From CAYHOI01 sp964358175 (GTDB taxonomy: Bacteria > Margulisbacteria > Riflemargulisbacteria > GWF2-35-9), in assembly GCA_964358175.1 (NCBI GenBank), contig CAYHOI010000008.1, positions 1 to 36,954 on the forward strand: 36,954 nucleotides of DNA. The letters run 5' to 3'. Positions 30,263-36,954 of the stretch are shown here, piece by piece. A program made the position numbers and the translations under genes. The notes under the pieces were generated by a model, which did no database searches, was not told the origin of the DNA, and saw nothing but the letters and a program-made list of their open reading frames with translations. Each line of letters begins with the position of its first letter. The first letter of the stretch is position 1.

Positions 30263-30323
30263 ATTGGTTTTCAGGTTTTGGAAAAACCGCCATCGCAAGA
30301 TCTAGCGAAGCGTCAAAACCAAT
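30263..30323 (+). repeat. inverted repeat before the BrnT-like toxin gene
   Basis: ATTGGTTTT at 30263-30271 and AAAACCAAT at 30315-30323 are perfect 9-base arms around a 43-base centre that contains GGTTTTggAAAAACC (30274-30288) as a second hairpin. The rest of the intergenic stretch 30148-30399 holds no gene that I can support. Confidence 0.6.
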
Positions 30324-30342
30324 TCGGTCGAAGTATATTATG

Positions 30343-30369
30343 TTTAGTTTAATGAAATAAGGGTATACT
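30343..30369 (+). promoter_or_regulatory. weak promoter candidate of the BrnT-like module
   Basis: TATACT at 30364-30369 with a poor -35 (TTTAGT at 30343-30348, spacer 15). It would start transcription near 30376, favouring the ATG at 30400 over the one at 30370. Confidence 0.3.
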
Positions 30370-30399
30370 ATGTATATACAAAGTAAATCAAAAAAGACA

Positions 30400-30675
30400 A
30401 TGAAATTAATAAAATACAATAACGATAAAAACGAAATATTAAAGGAATCAAGGGGGGTAGGATTTGAAGATGTTTTACTGTGTATAAGCGAAATGAAATT
30501 ATTAGATAATTTTCTCCACCCCAATCAATTGAAGTATAGTGGGCAAAAGATATTTGTGATCGAGATAAAAAACTACATTTATCTTGTTCCTTATGTGGAG
30601 ACGGAGGATGAGATATTTTTAAAAACGATCATACCAAGCAGAAAAATGAGCAAGAAGTACAAGGAGGCGAACTAA
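30400..30675 (+). CDS. BrnT-like toxin of a type II toxin-antitoxin pair
   Basis: 91 residues from the ATG at 30400 (an ATG at 30370 would add ten residues but lies on the -10 box). Seen: KYNNDKNEILKESRGVGFEDVLLCI, then LLDNFLHPNQLKYSGQKIFVIEI and VETEDEIFLKTIIPSRKMSKKY. The K-N-x-x-L-K-x-x-R-G-V-x-F-E opening and the T-I-I-P-S-R-K ending are typical of this small RelE/BrnT-type family. AAGGAGG at its end serves the antitoxin gene. By eye it is strongly AT-rich relative to the neighbouring glycosyltransferase genes, suggesting transfer. Confidence 0.8.
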   Translation: MKLIKYNNDKNEILKESRGVGFEDVLLCISEMKLLDNFLHPNQLKYSGQKIFVIEIKNYIYLVPYVETEDEIFLKTIIPSRKMSKKYKEAN

Positions 30676-30676
30676 A

Positions 30677-30955
30677 ATGAAACAGACCATGAGATTGGAT
30701 GCATATGAGAAAGAAATATTAGATAGTTACGAACTGGGTGAATGGGTGAGCACGGGGAGCATTAAAGAAATTAACAAAAAAATGAAAGAGTATCTGACCT
30801 TCACACGAAAATCAAAGAAATCAATCTCTGTAAGAGTTCCAGAGAATGACTTATACGAGATTAAGCGAAAAAGCATTGAAATTGGTATCCCCTATCAAAA
30901 TATCATTCAAAGCCTGATACATAACTTTAATCAGGGCAAAATCAAGTTATCCTGA
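30677..30955 (+). CDS. ribbon-helix-helix antitoxin paired with the BrnT-like toxin
   Basis: 92 residues. It begins MRLDAYEKEILDSYELGEWVS and has KKSISVRVPENDLYEIKRKSIEIG, a CopG/ribbon-helix-helix-like strand-helix segment, followed by IPYQNIIQSLIHNF. Such antitoxins bind the toxin and repress the operon. AAGGAGG at 30661-30667 precedes the ATG by nine bases. It ends five bases before a GT9 gene. Confidence 0.8.
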   Translation: MKQTMRLDAYEKEILDSYELGEWVSTGSIKEINKKMKEYLTFTRKSKKSISVRVPENDLYEIKRKSIEIGIPYQNIIQSLIHNFNQGKIKLS

Positions 30956-30959
30956 TTGG

Positions 30960-31994
30960 ATGAAGATCCTCATCATCAAACTTGCATCTCTGGGCGATGT
31001 ACTCCATGCGACTCCCTTGGTGAGAAGCTTAGCTTCAAGCCACGAGGTTTATTTTCTAACGTTTAAGGGGCATGAAAAGCTCTTAATGAATAACCCTCAC
31101 CTCAAACGTGTTTTTACGTTGCATCAGATGGATTCTTGGATGGTTTTGCCGTGGCGTTTAGTGTTGAATGCGCTGGTTATCCTCCGGCTTTGTTTCGCAC
31201 GTATCGATATCAGTATCAACCTGCACAAGAAATACATTCTCAACAAGCTCATGAAGGGGATCGGGATTAAAAACCGATTTGGATTATTGAAGGAAGGTGA
31301 TGATTCCAGCGAAGCAGGTCTTTCGGACGGAATCGTTTTCAATCAGAAGGAACATCATATTCTCCAGCACCTGAAGTTCGCTGAGTTGTGTAAAACTGCT
31401 CCCAGAGGGACAGCGATGGAGTATGTGCCCTGTCAGAGAAAAATGATCTTACCTGTGCAGGCACCATACATGGTTCTCTGCGCCGGCGGGGGCAAAAATA
31501 AATGGGCGAGTATGTCGAATAAGGTGTGGCCGAAGGAAAACTTTGTGGAACTCATTCGAATGTTAGGTGAAACCGTTCAGGTGGTTCTGATTGGCGGATC
31601 ACAGGATTTGGCTCTGCATCAAGAAAGTATACGAACACTTTCCCCAAGGACTGTCCATGATTTTACGAATCAGCTCGATTTTGATGAATTATTTTATCTG
31701 ATCAAGGGATCAAAGCTCTATCTTGGCAATGACTCTTTCTTGCTTCACTTTGCATCCACGACCAATGTTTCAACGCTGGGGTTGTTCGGGCCTACCAAAG
31801 GTACGTTGCTGTCTCCATTGGGAGCAAGAGATTATTTTATTCAAAGTTCAGCGGATTGTTCACCTTGCTATGATGCAAATCAGGCTCTCCAATCAAGCTC
31901 CTACAGTTGTGCCGACAATCAATGTATGAAGCAACTTTCCGTCAAAACTGTATATGAGAAGGTAGGATCCATATTGACCATTCCGGAGGGATGA
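30960..31994 (+). CDS. GT9 heptosyltransferase-family protein (second)
   Basis: 344 residues. Seen: MKILIIKLASLGDVLHATPLVRSL at the N-terminus (GT9 signature), CAGGGKNKWASMSNKVWPKENFVELI, VQVVLIGGSQDLAL and LYLGNDSFLLHFASTTNVSTLGLFGPTKG (D-S-x-x-x-H-x-A-S). A Cys-rich tail (SADCSPCYDANQ ... CADNQCM) with four Cys is present, as in many GT9 enzymes where P-C-Y and C-x-x-x-I cysteines occur. It follows the toxin-antitoxin pair by four bases. Confidence 0.9.
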   Translation: MKILIIKLASLGDVLHATPLVRSLASSHEVYFLTFKGHEKLLMNNPHLKRVFTLHQMDSWMVLPWRLVLNALVILRLCFARIDISINLHKKYILNKLMKGIGIKNRFGLLKEGDDSSEAGLSDGIVFNQKEHHILQHLKFAELCKTAPRGTAMEYVPCQRKMILPVQAPYMVLCAGGGKNKWASMSNKVWPKENFVELIRMLGETVQVVLIGGSQDLALHQESIRTLSPRTVHDFTNQLDFDELFYLIKGSKLYLGNDSFLLHFASTTNVSTLGLFGPTKGTLLSPLGARDYFIQSSADCSPCYDANQALQSSSYSCADNQCMKQLSVKTVYEKVGSILTIPEG

Positions 31995-32010
31995 GATAGA
32001 ACATACATAG

Positions 32011-32562
32011 ATGCTCTTAACCGAAACAGAACTACCGAAAGTTTATGTAATTGAACAATCCGTTACAAAAGATGAACGGGGATCTTTTGTTAAAAATTTC
32101 CATAAAGATACCTTTGAACAAGTTGGTTTGGAGGTAGACTTTTCTGAAAGTTATTACACAAAATCCAAAGAAGATGTTATCCGGGGTATGCATTTCCAAG
32201 CTCCTCCGCATGATCATTCCAAGCTCGTTACTGTTATTCAAGGAACTATTCTGGATGTTATTCTAGACATTCGTCAAAACTCTCCGACCTATGGTCAGTA
32301 TATAGCGCTTGAACTATCTCGTGAGAATCGTAAATCTATCTACATTCCCCGAGGGTGTGCTCATGGATTTTGTGTCCTCAGCGAGATGGCGATAGCGTTT
32401 TATATGACGACAACCGTCTATGAACCTCAGGTGGACCAAGGGATTCTGTTTAATAGCTTTGGGTATACGTGGCCAACCGAGAATCCGGTTTTGTCAGTTA
32501 GAGATAAAAATTTTATCGATTATAAGTCCTTTAATACCCCCTTTGATCATTCTTGGAAATGA
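32011..32562 (+). CDS. RmlC-like dTDP/CDP-4-keto-sugar 3,5-epimerase
   Basis: 183-residue cupin enzyme. Seen: KDERGSFVKNFHKDTF, SYYTKSKEDVIRGMHFQAPPHDHSKLVTVIQG (catalytic His in GMHFQ and a Lys in SKLV), YIPRGCAHGFCVLSE, and DQGILFNSFGYTWP. It belongs to the RmlC/AscE family, which epimerises C3 and/or C5 of nucleotide 4-keto sugars. The following gene is a 4-ketoreductase of the RfbJ type, four bases overlapping, like AscE-AscF of CDP-ascarylose synthesis. dTDP-rhamnose is the alternative, but no RmlA, B or D is present here. Confidence 0.82.
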   Translation: MLLTETELPKVYVIEQSVTKDERGSFVKNFHKDTFEQVGLEVDFSESYYTKSKEDVIRGMHFQAPPHDHSKLVTVIQGTILDVILDIRQNSPTYGQYIALELSRENRKSIYIPRGCAHGFCVLSEMAIAFYMTTTVYEPQVDQGILFNSFGYTWPTENPVLSVRDKNFIDYKSFNTPFDHSWK

Positions 32563-33461
32563 CTATCGCAATTACCGGTTCAACGGGCTTTATAGGCATG
32601 CATCTCCTAGCGCATTTACAGCGCGAAGGGTATTCGTTTGTTGCTATTGTCCGACCGAAAACGGATGTTTTTGTACTTACGGAGAAGGGGGTTTCTGTTT
32701 TTGTTGATCATGGTTCTATCGAAGCACTTAAAACATTTTTTCTGGAAAATCGGGTGAAGGGAGTTATTCATTTAGCGACGCTTTTTCTGAAAACACATCA
32801 ACCAGATCAGGTTCATGATTTAATTGAATGCAATATTGAGTTTGGAACAAGAGTTCTGCAAGCAGCATCTCAGGCAAAGGTTAACTGGTTTATCAATACG
32901 GGAACATTTTGGCAGCATTATCAAAACCGAGAGTATTCTCCTGTCAATCTCTATGCCGCAACCAAGCAAGCTTTTGAGGACATCGCTCAGTACTACGCTG
33001 AGACACAGCTCATCATAGTGGTTACATTGAAAATTAATGATACCTACGGACCCAAAGATACGCGTCCAAAAATTATCAATATTTGGAAACAGTTAACGGA
33101 TTCCAACGAAAATCTTCAGATGTCCGGTGGGGAACAACTCTTGGACATGGTCTATATCGATGATGTTACCGATGCCTTTGTTCATCTGCTTAAACTTCTC
33201 AATGAAAACGCCACGATTTATAATGGAAAGTGTTATGTTTTGTCGAGTGGAGTCTCCATTTCACTCAAACAGCTGGCAGGTGTATTTGAAAAGGAAATTG
33301 GCAAGCCTCTTCACATTCAGTGGGGAGCCAAACCCTATCAGAGTCGGGAGGTTATGATTCCTTGGCAGAAAGGGATTCCCTTGCCAGGGTGGGAACCAAA
33401 GCAATCCATAGAAGCCGGTATTCGTGAGATTTTAGAATCGAAATACAAGGAGGATAAGTAA
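32559..33461 (+). CDS. NAD-dependent 4-keto-sugar reductase (RfbJ/AscF-like)
   Basis: 300 residues from the ATG at 32559, which overlaps the epimerase stop (ATGA); an in-frame TTG at 32553 is less likely. Seen: IAITGSTGFIGMHLL, VIHLATLFLKTH, FINTGTFWQHY, catalytic YAATK at residues 132-136 and DMVYIDDVTDAFVHLL. Same superfamily as the gene at 21116. With the RmlC-like epimerase before it, it may make a second CDP- or dTDP-deoxyhexose. The final part ends in YKEDK, directly upstream of a strong AAGGAGG. Confidence 0.78.
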   Translation: MTIAITGSTGFIGMHLLAHLQREGYSFVAIVRPKTDVFVLTEKGVSVFVDHGSIEALKTFFLENRVKGVIHLATLFLKTHQPDQVHDLIECNIEFGTRVLQAASQAKVNWFINTGTFWQHYQNREYSPVNLYAATKQAFEDIAQYYAETQLIIVVTLKINDTYGPKDTRPKIINIWKQLTDSNENLQMSGGEQLLDMVYIDDVTDAFVHLLKLLNENATIYNGKCYVLSSGVSISLKQLAGVFEKEIGKPLHIQWGAKPYQSREVMIPWQKGIPLPGWEPKQSIEAGIREILESKYKEDK

Positions 33462-33466
33462 ATATT

Positions 33467-34219
33467 ATGTGGAAAACCCAAAGCGTTCAGGTTGTTCTCC
33501 CCGCGTATAATGAGGATAAAAATGTCCGTGTTGCCATCGAAGATTTTTTGGTCAGCGAATACGTGGATGAAGTCATTGTTATTGATAATCGATCTACGGA
33601 CAATACTGCCAGCGAAATAAAAAAAACAAAAGCGATCTATGAATATGAAGACAAACTGGTGACCGGATCAGGTTATGGTTCTGCTTTAACTCGCGGGCTT
33701 AAAAAGACCACGGCAGATATCGTTATTACATGTGAGCCGGACGGAACATTTTCTGCCCATGATATTCTGAAACTGTTGGCGTATTCTGATGACTTTGATG
33801 TTGTGTTCGGAACCCGAACGGCAAAAGTTTGTATTTGGGATGGGGCCAATATGTATTGGTTGCTTCGTATGGGGAACGTTCTTGTGGCTAAGATGATGGA
33901 GTATTTTTTCAATGGCCCCTGCCTGACGGATGCCGGATGCACCCTGAAACTTATTAAACGCAAGGTGTTGGATCAGATTCAGCCTCACTTTACGGTCAAG
34001 AAATCCCACTTTCAACCTGAGTTCATGATGTTGTCCATGCTGCATTCCCGCAAGGTGATCGAGGTTCCGATTAACTATTATGAGCGTGTCGGTGAGTCAA
34101 AGGTTACCGGTAGTTTCAAGAAAACGGTTTCCCTTGGACTGGTCATGATTGTCTTTATCATTTGGTATCGACTAAACACCTTTTTCAAGTTCAAACGAAG
34201 GGCGAAGAATGAGGTTTAG
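33467..34219 (+). CDS. GT2 glycosyltransferase (polyprenyl-phosphate mannose/glucose synthase-like)
   Basis: 250 residues. Seen: VQVVLPAYNEDKNVRVAIEDFL, EVIVIDNRSTDNTASE, GYGSALTRGLKKTTADIVITCEPDGTFSAHDIL, and a C-terminal membrane segment (LGLVMIVFIIWYRL). It fits the Dpm1-like group that loads a sugar on a lipid phosphate; D-x-D is here E-P-D. The next gene is a GT-C enzyme, which would use such a donor. Overlaps it by 11 bases. Confidence 0.85.
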   Translation: MWKTQSVQVVLPAYNEDKNVRVAIEDFLVSEYVDEVIVIDNRSTDNTASEIKKTKAIYEYEDKLVTGSGYGSALTRGLKKTTADIVITCEPDGTFSAHDILKLLAYSDDFDVVFGTRTAKVCIWDGANMYWLLRMGNVLVAKMMEYFFNGPCLTDAGCTLKLIKRKVLDQIQPHFTVKKSHFQPEFMMLSMLHSRKVIEVPINYYERVGESKVTGSFKKTVSLGLVMIVFIIWYRLNTFFKFKRRAKNEV

Positions 34220-35849
34220 TGGAGTAAATCCCTATATTTTTGTAGGGTTAGCCGTTATAGTAAATCTTTTATTCAGCTTCCCCCATCTTGGGAAACCTTT
34301 CATTTATGATGAAATTGAGTTTGTAAATTTTAGTCCGATTCTCACCCTTCACCCTCCACTGTATGTATCATGTATCTGGATGCTCAAACACTTGTTTGGG
34401 GCTCACGAGTGGGTGTTTAGGGCTTTCGGTATGGTTTGTGGCTATGGTGCAGCGCTTTTCATTTATCTGATCACCCAATATTTGAGACCCCAATATGGAT
34501 GGGTTGCAGTCGTTTTGTATGTCATGAGCCCATTGGTGATTCAGGGCGGACTGATTCCGGACATAGATAACACGATTTTACCCATGATTATTCTTGGAAT
34601 TTTATATACTTTTTTAAGAATGCCAAGAACCTGGAAAAGACTATTGATGGTGTCCCTTTTCTGCTTTGTTGCCCTTATGGCTAAAACGACCACTATTTAC
34701 GCGGTGATGTTTGGCTTGATTGTTGCCGAAGGCGTCATATATCGGCGTTGGCAATCCGCATTGTCGTTTCTTGTCGCTTTTTTAATGGTTGGCGCCTTGT
34801 TTCATGTGACTCTCTATGAGCTATCCGTATGGAGTCATCTTAATTTTTATGTGGATACTCTGGCCCATAACCATGTGAAAGTCAGCGAGATTCTATCTGG
34901 TTTGGCTTCCCCGATAACCTATTTCAAAATAGCCTACAATGCTCATGCTTTGATCGTTTGGATTTCTCTTTTCTGGGTTGCATTGCTCCTAATCAAGGCA
35001 GCCCAAAGATTTAGGGGCGATATGACTGAGTCCGAAAAAACACTTTATCTGATTCTGTTTCTGACTACCGTGCCTTATTTTCTTATCCGAGGAACGGCTG
35101 GAGGATTCCCAAAATATACCTTCCTGGCGATTAGCTTATTGGTCATTTTGTTGACGGTGAGCATTGATTTCGCAAAATTCTCGATTCTGAGGCGATCCAC
35201 TATTTTGCCAGGCGCAATAGTAGTGATATTTTTGGCTATGTATGTCGTCGTGCGAGATCCTCTGCTAACCCCGGTTATTATTAAAAGCCTGACACTGTCC
35301 GATCCCAGGATGATTGCGCAACTCGTTCATTTCTATGTTCACCAGTACTTATTCTGGACAGTCTTATTCGTGGGTTCAGCTTTGTTGTTTAAGCAATTCA
35401 GATTTCCGGAGTGGCTGTTTGTCTTTGGAATTCTCTACGCCCTCAATCTTAATCTGCACCAACGTAGCGCTGATTACAGTACGCGATATTCATACGGAGA
35501 AAGAGGGGCTGAGCAGCTCATTGCCTATTTGAAAGAACAGGGATATTCCTCAAAGTTGATTCTAGCCCGAAAGCATATTATCTTTTATCTGGACGATTGG
35601 AAAAAGCAAAGAGATGAAGAGTTTATTCTCTCAGACATGACATTCTCGCAATTTAAAAACCTTGTACCAGCTTCGAGCACACTGAACGTTGTGATCAATG
35701 AGGCTGAAATCCTTAGCAACCCTGAGAAAGAAAAGATGATGAACTACTTGCGAGAGCAGGATTATCACCCGATGATAAACTCGGGACATTATACCTTATT
35801 TTCAAGGACTAGTCCAAGCGCCAACATTGTTTTGCCGTCCATGATCTGA
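34209..35849 (+). CDS. GT-C family membrane glycosyltransferase (ArnT/PMT-like)
   Basis: 546 residues with about eleven membrane helices. The first loop contains FIYDEIEFVNF, the acidic pair placed where GT39/GT83 enzymes have their catalytic D-E. HPPLYVSCIW is the family H-P-P motif; a soluble C-terminal part follows about residue 430 (RYSYGERGAEQLIAYL). Transfers sugar from a polyprenyl-phosphate donor to lipid A, core or another acceptor on the outer face. Its last 61 bases overlap the Nudix gene on the opposite strand. Confidence 0.85.
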   Translation: MRFSGVNPYIFVGLAVIVNLLFSFPHLGKPFIYDEIEFVNFSPILTLHPPLYVSCIWMLKHLFGAHEWVFRAFGMVCGYGAALFIYLITQYLRPQYGWVAVVLYVMSPLVIQGGLIPDIDNTILPMIILGILYTFLRMPRTWKRLLMVSLFCFVALMAKTTTIYAVMFGLIVAEGVIYRRWQSALSFLVAFLMVGALFHVTLYELSVWSHLNFYVDTLAHNHVKVSEILSGLASPITYFKIAYNAHALIVWISLFWVALLLIKAAQRFRGDMTESEKTLYLILFLTTVPYFLIRGTAGGFPKYTFLAISLLVILLTVSIDFAKFSILRRSTILPGAIVVIFLAMYVVVRDPLLTPVIIKSLTLSDPRMIAQLVHFYVHQYLFWTVLFVGSALLFKQFRFPEWLFVFGILYALNLNLHQRSADYSTRYSYGERGAEQLIAYLKEQGYSSKLILARKHIIFYLDDWKKQRDEEFILSDMTFSQFKNLVPASSTLNVVINEAEILSNPEKEKMMNYLREQDYHPMINSGHYTLFSRTSPSANIVLPSMI

Positions 35850-36313
35850 CCTGATCGTACTCTGGATCGCAAAGACTCGAGGGTGACGACTTCCAGGGAT
35901 GATATTTCCGCGGTATCAACGATCCCAGATTGCTGATGAAGCCCACGTGCTTTATACAGATGAATAATCTCGTTGGAGTAGCCAATGGCGGGATAGTAGG
36001 ATCGGACCTGTTCAATGTGGTCTGCATCATATCCCGTTTCTTCCAGTAATTCCCGATAGACGGCTTCGTCTGGTGTTTCTCCGGGATCAACCTTGCCCGC
36101 GGGAATCTCAAGTGTTTCCTTGCCGATGGCGTACCGGTATTGCTTGACCAGCAGGATCGTTGAATCTGTAAGGAAGGGAATAATGGCAATGGCGGCTGGG
36201 TGATCAATCCATATTCTTTGGCCGATTTGTCCATCCTGTCGTTGAATTTCATCAAGATGGGCATTAAAGCTGGGTGCGTGCAGACTGCCCAATGTTCGAC
36301 GTTTGGTTTCCAT
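35789..36313 (-). CDS. Nudix hydrolase, ADP-ribose pyrophosphatase-like
   Basis: 174 residues. Hydrolyses a nucleoside diphosphate linked to another moiety, probably ADP-ribose. Nudix box at residues 73-95: GKVDPGE then REL-LEETGY (G-x5-E-x7-R-E-x2-E-E-x-G). The preceding QYRYAIGKETLEIPAGKVD, and A-I-A-I-I-P, are typical of NudF/ADPR pyrophosphatases. Only minus-strand gene in the window. No ribosome binding site precedes the ATG, but a TTGCAA/TACAGT promoter ends eight bases upstream, suggesting leaderless expression. Convergent overlap of 61 bases with the GT-C gene. Confidence 0.92.
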   Translation of the reverse strand: METKRRTLGSLHAPSFNAHLDEIQRQDGQIGQRIWIDHPAAIAIIPFLTDSTILLVKQYRYAIGKETLEIPAGKVDPGETPDEAVYRELLEETGYDADHIEQVRSYYPAIGYSNEIIHLYKARGLHQQSGIVDTAEISSLEVVTLESLRSRVRSGQIMDGKTMLALGLVLENKV

Positions 36314-36321
36314 CAGCCAGT

Positions 36322-36350
36322 ACTGTAAGACATGCTAAAGTGTTTTGCAA
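36322..36350 (-). promoter_or_regulatory. candidate promoter of the Nudix gene (minus strand)
   Basis: On the minus strand, TTGCAA (36350-36345) and TACAGT (36327-36322) are separated by 17 bases. The start codon begins at 36313, eight bases beyond the -10 box, so the transcript would have almost no 5' leader. Confidence 0.45.
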
Positions 36351-36374
36351 GGGGGGATAGTATTCCAATAATAT

Positions 36375-36404
36375 TTGTTGAATCCCTGTTTTCGATGATA
36401 TGAT
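36375..36404 (+). promoter_or_regulatory. candidate promoter of the HEPN/MNT pair
   Basis: TTGTTG at 36375-36380 and TATGAT at 36399-36404 with an 18-base spacer. GAGGAG at 36440-36445 before the ATG at 36452 gives a normal leader. Confidence 0.4.
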
Positions 36405-36451
36405 ATTGTTGCTTTGTGTGAGTCCAAAGTAATTTGTGGTGAGGAGAAGTT

Positions 36452-36874
36452 ATGGACAAAGATATCCGATGGATACAGCGATTTGATAATTACCTAAAAG
36501 CATTTAACGAACTAAAAGAGGCCATTGATTTGACGCAGAAACGTGATCTGAGCCGATTGGAACGACAGGGGGTTATTCAGGGATTTGAATACACCCATGA
36601 GCTGGCTTGGAAGGTTATAAAGGATTATTTATCGAATAAAGGATATACGGATCTGGTTGGTTCTAAAGACTGCACTCGGCAAGCTTTTCAGGTGGGACTT
36701 ATCACTTTTGGCGAGGTCTGGATGGAGATGATCAAGTCACGAAACCTGACCTCTCACACCTATGACGAAGAAATCGCTGATGATGTTTATTTTCAGATTG
36801 TCAATGAATTCTATCCTGTGTTTTTAGAATTTACGGATCAGTTCAGCCGTCTTGCTAAAAAGGAAGAGAGATGA
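36452..36874 (+). CDS. HEPN-type nucleotidyltransferase substrate-binding protein (HI0074 family)
   Basis: 140 residues, all-helical. Seen: WIQRFDNYLKAFNELKEAID, LSRLERQGVIQGFEYTHELAWKVIKDYL, GSKDCTRQAFQVGLI and the C-terminal MIKSRNLTSHTYDEEIADDVYFQIV (R-N-x-x-S/T-H-x-Y). The R-x4-6-H pattern of HEPN ribonucleases is visible in SRNLTSHTY. HI0074-like proteins pair with an MNT nucleotidyltransferase, and one begins four bases before this stop. Such pairs act as toxin-antitoxin systems in known cases. Confidence 0.88.
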   Translation: MDKDIRWIQRFDNYLKAFNELKEAIDLTQKRDLSRLERQGVIQGFEYTHELAWKVIKDYLSNKGYTDLVGSKDCTRQAFQVGLITFGEVWMEMIKSRNLTSHTYDEEIADDVYFQIVNEFYPVFLEFTDQFSRLAKKEER

Positions 36875-36954
36875 AGGTATTGTTTGGATTAAGCGAAGCG
36901 GTCATTTTAAAAATTCATTTCGTCCTACGAAATCATCCTCATATCGAAAAAGCC
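36871..36954 (+). CDS. MNT-type nucleotidyltransferase (partial, cut by the window end)
   Basis: Begins as ATGA on the previous stop: MKVLFGLSEAVILKIHFVL then RNHPHIEKA. The H-x-x-I-E-K-A segment is the usual lead into the G-S-R-A nucleotidyltransferase motif of HI0073/MntA proteins, which would lie just beyond the end. Predicted to be the antitoxin partner that modifies the HEPN protein. Confidence 0.7.
   Translation, partial: MKVLFGLSEAVILKIHFVLRNHPHIEKA

Noticed and set aside
30200..30330. CRISPR array
   Set aside because: Only two short motif copies with unlike spacing and no cas genes.
32011..32562. RmlC of a complete dTDP-rhamnose pathway
   Set aside because: RmlA, RmlB and RmlD are not in the window and the partner is an RfbJ/AscF-type reductase, so a specific rhamnose assignment is not made.

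Overview
This window looks like a chromosomal surface-polysaccharide and envelope region of an uncultured diderm (outer-membrane) bacterium. The diderm reading rests on LptC- and LptA-like lipopolysaccharide transport proteins, an outer-membrane beta-barrel protein, GT9 heptosyltransferase-family genes and 3,6-dideoxyhexose (O-antigen type) sugar genes. CsaB-like pyruvyltransferase and TagA/WecG-like genes in the same operon recall lineages that mix Gram-positive-type and LPS-type envelope genes (Cyanobacteria relatives, Negativicutes). I cannot name the phylum from sequence alone. No tRNA, rRNA, CRISPR array or transposase was found.

Left part (about 0.15-15.0 kb): seventeen plus-strand genes, almost all overlapping by 4-23 bases or separated by 2-17 bases, look like one long operon. 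In order: an ABC-2 exporter (ATPase and permease); glutathione synthesis (a rare-type GshA, then GshB); five exported proteins that look like an unconventional chaperone/usher-type surface-fibre system; UDP-glucose dehydrogenase; a TPR lipid- or periplasm-directed protein; LptC; LptA; a divergent thioredoxin-reductase-like protein; CsaB; TagA/WecG; and AcpS. A 69-residue orphan gene with its own promoter and terminator follows.

Middle (15.3-17.1 kb): a cysteine operon of cysteine synthase, a ThiS/MoaD-like sulfur carrier and an Rrf2-type regulator. It is preceded by a long structured leader: a dyad over the putative promoter, a terminator-like hairpin and a 101-base imperfect palindrome.

Right part (17.3-35.8 kb): the O-antigen or glycan cluster. 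It holds a flippase-type ABC transporter, several GT2, GT9 and GT-C glycosyltransferases, CDP-paratose synthase-type and CDP-paratose 2-epimerase genes (CDP-tyvelose branch), an epimerase/reductase pair that could make a second deoxyhexose, and an FkbM methyltransferase. Two toxin-antitoxin modules (PIN/small antitoxin; BrnT-like/ribbon-helix-helix) are lodged among the heptosyltransferase genes. The PIN module is flanked by a 111-base direct repeat that duplicates the beginning of the next gene. The window ends with a minus-strand Nudix hydrolase and the start of a HEPN/MNT pair.

Most unusual parts: the five-gene fibre-like locus with its hybrid 873-residue barrel protein, the cysteine-operon leader with a tailed sulfur carrier, and the duplication around the PIN module. 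Functions are inferred from motifs and remembered family features; no database search was possible.
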